Under the pieces are notes generated by a model. That model ran no database searches, was not told the DNA's origin, and worked only from the letters and a program-made list of their open reading frames with translations. Position numbers and translations under genes: made by a program. This document shows positions 35,259 to 36,917 of a stretch of 36,917 bases of DNA, piece after piece. The DNA lies in contig NZ_FQZG01000044.1 in assembly GCF_900141915.1 (NCBI RefSeq), positions 1 to 36,917 of the forward strand, read 5' to 3'. Source of the stretch: Tessaracoccus bendigoensis DSM 12906. GTDB lineage: Bacteria; Actinomycetota; Actinomycetes; Propionibacteriales; Propionibacteriaceae. How positions within the stretch are numbered: the first letter of the stretch is position 1; each line of letters opens with the position of its first letter.

Positions 35259-35408
35259 CCTTCGCGTCGGTCACCATCGAGAATCGGCCACTGGCCGATT
35301 CTCCCCCGTCTGGTGTCGAGTATTGACCACTCCCTCCCCGACTCCCGCGTAACGAGCAACACCTTCGGTCACCATCGAAAATCGACCACCGGCCGATTCT
35401 CCCCCGTC
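35259..35408 (+). repeat. Bipartite palindromic repeat, two box-1 copies and one box 2
   Basis: Box 1 at 35279-35303 is a perfect palindrome: arms GAGAATCGGCCA and TGGCCGATTCTC around a single C. Box 2, GTCGAGTATTGACCACT, is at 35315-35331. A second, diverged box 1 (ATCGACCACCGGCCGATTCT) is at 35381-35400. Both box-1 copies are preceded by GGTCACCATCGA and followed by CCCCCGTC, so this is a ~100-bp partial duplication. It lies between convergent genes and may double as a bidirectional terminator. Confidence 0.8.
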
Positions 35409-35451
35409 ACGCGACGAAAGACGGCCACAGCCTTGGGCGCGTCGCCAACTG

Positions 35452-36399
35452 TCAGGCCGCGAACTCGGATGGGTTTGAGGTGCAGCGGCGCCCGCAGCGA
35501 CGCACCTTGTGGGCACCTCCCACCCCCGGCCAGCCACGATTGAGAAGCACAGCCCCCACGACGGCAGCAGCCGTGCAGGAGTGCAGCACCACGTCGTGCC
35601 ATCCGAACCGCAGTGTGGAGAACCCCCTTAGCAGGTGGCGATTGTCCCTCTTCGCATCCTTCCACTTTCCGTCCCCCTCATGCCCTCGGCGTCCATCCAA
35701 CTCGATGATGAGTCTGAACTCTTCGAGCAGGATGTCGCTGCGTGTCCCTTCGGAAACGGCGACCTGCCGTGCCCCTTCTGGAAGGGCATGTGCCCTCATG
35801 ACGCTATGCAGGAAGTGGTACTCCAGAGTGCTCTGCACCCCAAGTTCAAGATCCGGAAGGATCTCGAGGATCATCTTGCGATGACGCAGGTTACTGAGCT
35901 CAGTGGCGCGTTCCCGGATGCGCCGAGGTGTGACGGCCCGGCTTGTAAGCGCTGCGCTCAAGACGTCGATGACCGCATCGGGTGGCCCTTCGGCGGCGGC
36001 TTCGAGGACGGCATCCTCAATGACCGACCTGGGTAACGCTCCTCGGCTTCGCCTTTCGCCTCGGCGAAACAACCAAGGCCCCTGGGTGCGCGAACGACTT
36101 CCCCAGATGGTGATCTTGTCTGGCTCTGGGCACAGCCCATAGAGGTGTGCCGCCGCACGCCCACCGACGGATGCTGGCCCCTCCGCGAGCAGGATCCCGG
36201 CTCTACAGACCGACTCGAAGTCTGGCCGCATGGCTGAATAGATGCCTTGGCCGATCCGGAACCACCCGCCCGAGCGAAGTTGGCGATCGATCATGGACTG
36301 TGAAGCCCCGGCCTGAAGAACCTGAGGTCGGGAGAACACCCCGTTCTGGGATGCCGCGAGTTCGTGGAGTGCCTGTGGCAATTGTGCTGTTGGTCTCAT
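35452..36399 (-). CDS. Orphan AbiEi antitoxin-like winged helix/DUF559-like nuclease-fold protein
   Basis: This 315-residue protein starts with an AbiEi-type winged-helix domain (residues ~8-60: GVFSRPQVLQAG, WFRIGQGIYS). A middle region follows, then a DUF559/Vsr-like C-terminal segment with SDILLEEF (Asp222), IIELDGRRGH (Glu233, Asp235) and RDNRHLLRGF. These acidic residues resemble the active-site pattern of that endonuclease fold. No AbiEii nucleotidyltransferase toxin gene adjoins it, so a classical type IV toxin-antitoxin role is not supported. ATG 36399 has GGAGAG upstream. Bipartite repeats flank the gene on both sides. The last ~30 residues are Cys/Arg-rich and may be a late extension. 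Confidence 0.8.
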   Translation of the reverse strand: MRPTAQLPQALHELAASQNGVFSRPQVLQAGASQSMIDRQLRSGGWFRIGQGIYSAMRPDFESVCRAGILLAEGPASVGGRAAAHLYGLCPEPDKITIWGSRSRTQGPWLFRRGERRSRGALPRSVIEDAVLEAAAEGPPDAVIDVLSAALTSRAVTPRRIRERATELSNLRHRKMILEILPDLELGVQSTLEYHFLHSVMRAHALPEGARQVAVSEGTRSDILLEEFRLIIELDGRRGHEGDGKWKDAKRDNRHLLRGFSTLRFGWHDVVLHSCTAAAVVGAVLLNRGWPGVGGAHKVRRCGRRCTSNPSEFAA

Positions 36400-36437
36400 G
36401 CACCGACTCTCCGACGGTGCAGGTCCGAAGTTGCACT

Positions 36438-36466
36438 TATCAACAGCAAAGGATGCTACGCACCAA
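36438..36466 (-). promoter_or_regulatory. Candidate promoter of the AbiEi-like gene
   Basis: On the minus strand TTGGTG (36466-36461) and TTGATA (36443-36438) are 17 bases apart, about 40 bases before the ATG. A perfect DnaA-box sequence adjoins the -35 side. Confidence 0.45.
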
Positions 36467-36468
36467 AG

Positions 36469-36477
36469 TTATCCACA
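36469..36477 (+). promoter_or_regulatory. Single consensus DnaA box
   Basis: TTATCCACA matches the DnaA box consensus exactly. It is alone, with no cluster, AT-rich segment or dnaA/dnaN nearby, so it is not an origin. It may be a chance match or a DnaA-responsive site upstream of the AbiEi-like gene. Confidence 0.35.
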
Positions 36478-36533
36478 GGAACTGCCGTGGTGGCGCCGTC
36501 AGATCGTGAACGTCCGATGACTCATCGCGCCGA

Positions 36534-36917
36534 CCCAGACGCTAGGCAATGGCCAATACTCGACCCCAGACACTCCAGAATCGGCCACTGGCCGATCTTC
36601 CAGGCAGCACGCCGACCCCAACCACCACCCAGACACTAGGCAATGGCCGATACTCGACCCCAGACACACCAGAATCGGCCACTGGCCGATCTTCCAGGCA
36701 GCACGCCGACCCCAACCACCACCCGGACACCAGGCAGTGGCCGATACTCGACCCCAGACACACCAGAATCGACCACTGGCCGATTCTCCAGGCACCACGG
36801 CAACCCCAACCACCACCCGGACACCAGGCAGTGGCCGATACTCGACTCCAGACACACCAGAATCGACCACTGGCCGATTCTCCAGGCAGCACGCCAACCC
36901 CAACCACCACCCAGACA
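36534..36917 (-). repeat. 94-bp tandem array of the bipartite palindromic repeat, cut by the window edge
   Basis: The anchor CCAGAA recurs at 36575, 36669, 36763 and 36857, an exact 94-bp period over about four units. Each unit holds box 1 (for example AGAATCGGCCACTGGCCGAT, starting 36671) and box 2 in inverse order (GGCAGTGGCCGATACTCGAC). The whole element is thus inverted relative to the copies at 23.1 and 35.3 kb. Spacer sequence is conserved between units. The array continues beyond 36917. The 518-base gap upstream of the AbiEi-like gene holds this array, the promoter and the DnaA-like box. Confidence 0.88.

Noticed and set aside
36469..36477. Replication origin
   Set aside because: There is one DnaA box only, no AT-rich unwinding region, and no dnaA, dnaN or rpmH.
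36499..36910. Open frames on the minus strand encoding repetitive proteins
   Set aside because: Several frames are open only because the 94-bp repeat lacks stops; the translations are the same repeat read in different phases, with no start context.
36534..36917. CRISPR-like array of palindromic repeats with spacers
   Set aside because: The intervening sequences are as conserved as the boxes, the period is an exact 94 bp, and no cas genes are present.

Overview
This window looks like chromosomal DNA of a high-GC Gram-positive bacterium (Actinomycetota). The evidence is the high GC content, frequent GTG/TTG starts, an RpoB N-terminus starting at TTG as in Streptomyces-type proteins, an RpoC that begins MLDVNF, and a linocin/Cfp29-type encapsulin paired with a DyP peroxidase. 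The secreted, carbohydrate-active accessory genes would fit Propionibacteriaceae, but that family placement is inference, not something the sequence proves.

Left part (1-10.2 kb): a repeat-bearing left edge, a DEXH-box helicase, a Xi-class GST-like reductase, a translationally coupled DyP peroxidase-encapsulin pair (a Family 1 nanocompartment whose cargo carries a C-terminal loading peptide), an NAD-type malic enzyme, and divergently oriented glutamyl- and glutaminyl-tRNA synthetase genes.

Middle (10.2-32.3 kb): the two great transcription/translation clusters run on the minus strand: rplJ-rplL-rpoB-rpoC, then rpsL-rpsG-fusA-tuf. Each is followed by a secreted glycosidase gene. A GH3 enzyme with permuted domain order sits between rpoC and rpsL, on the opposite strand. 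A multidomain GH29 alpha-L-fucosidase, broken by a frameshift in its first LamG-like domain, follows tuf. Both end in a Pro-Thr linker and the same ~142-residue duplicated four-cysteine module, about 70% identical by hand alignment. I do not recognise this module as a named family, and it is the most interesting protein-level signal here. Promoters can be proposed for rplJ, rpoB, rpsL, tuf and the GH3 gene. rplJ has a classical L10 leader with an intrinsic attenuator, and the GH3 promoter carries two AACGTT-centred LacI-like sites one helical turn apart.

Right part (32.6-36.9 kb): a three-gene polar amino acid ABC transporter (lipoprotein, permease, ATPase; overlapping or nearly so), then an orphan AbiEi-like/DUF559-like gene bracketed by copies of a dispersed bipartite palindromic repeat. 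The same repeat occurs between the GH3 gene and rpoC. At the right edge it forms a 94-bp tandem array that runs out of the window.

No tRNA, rRNA, transposase or CRISPR array was seen.
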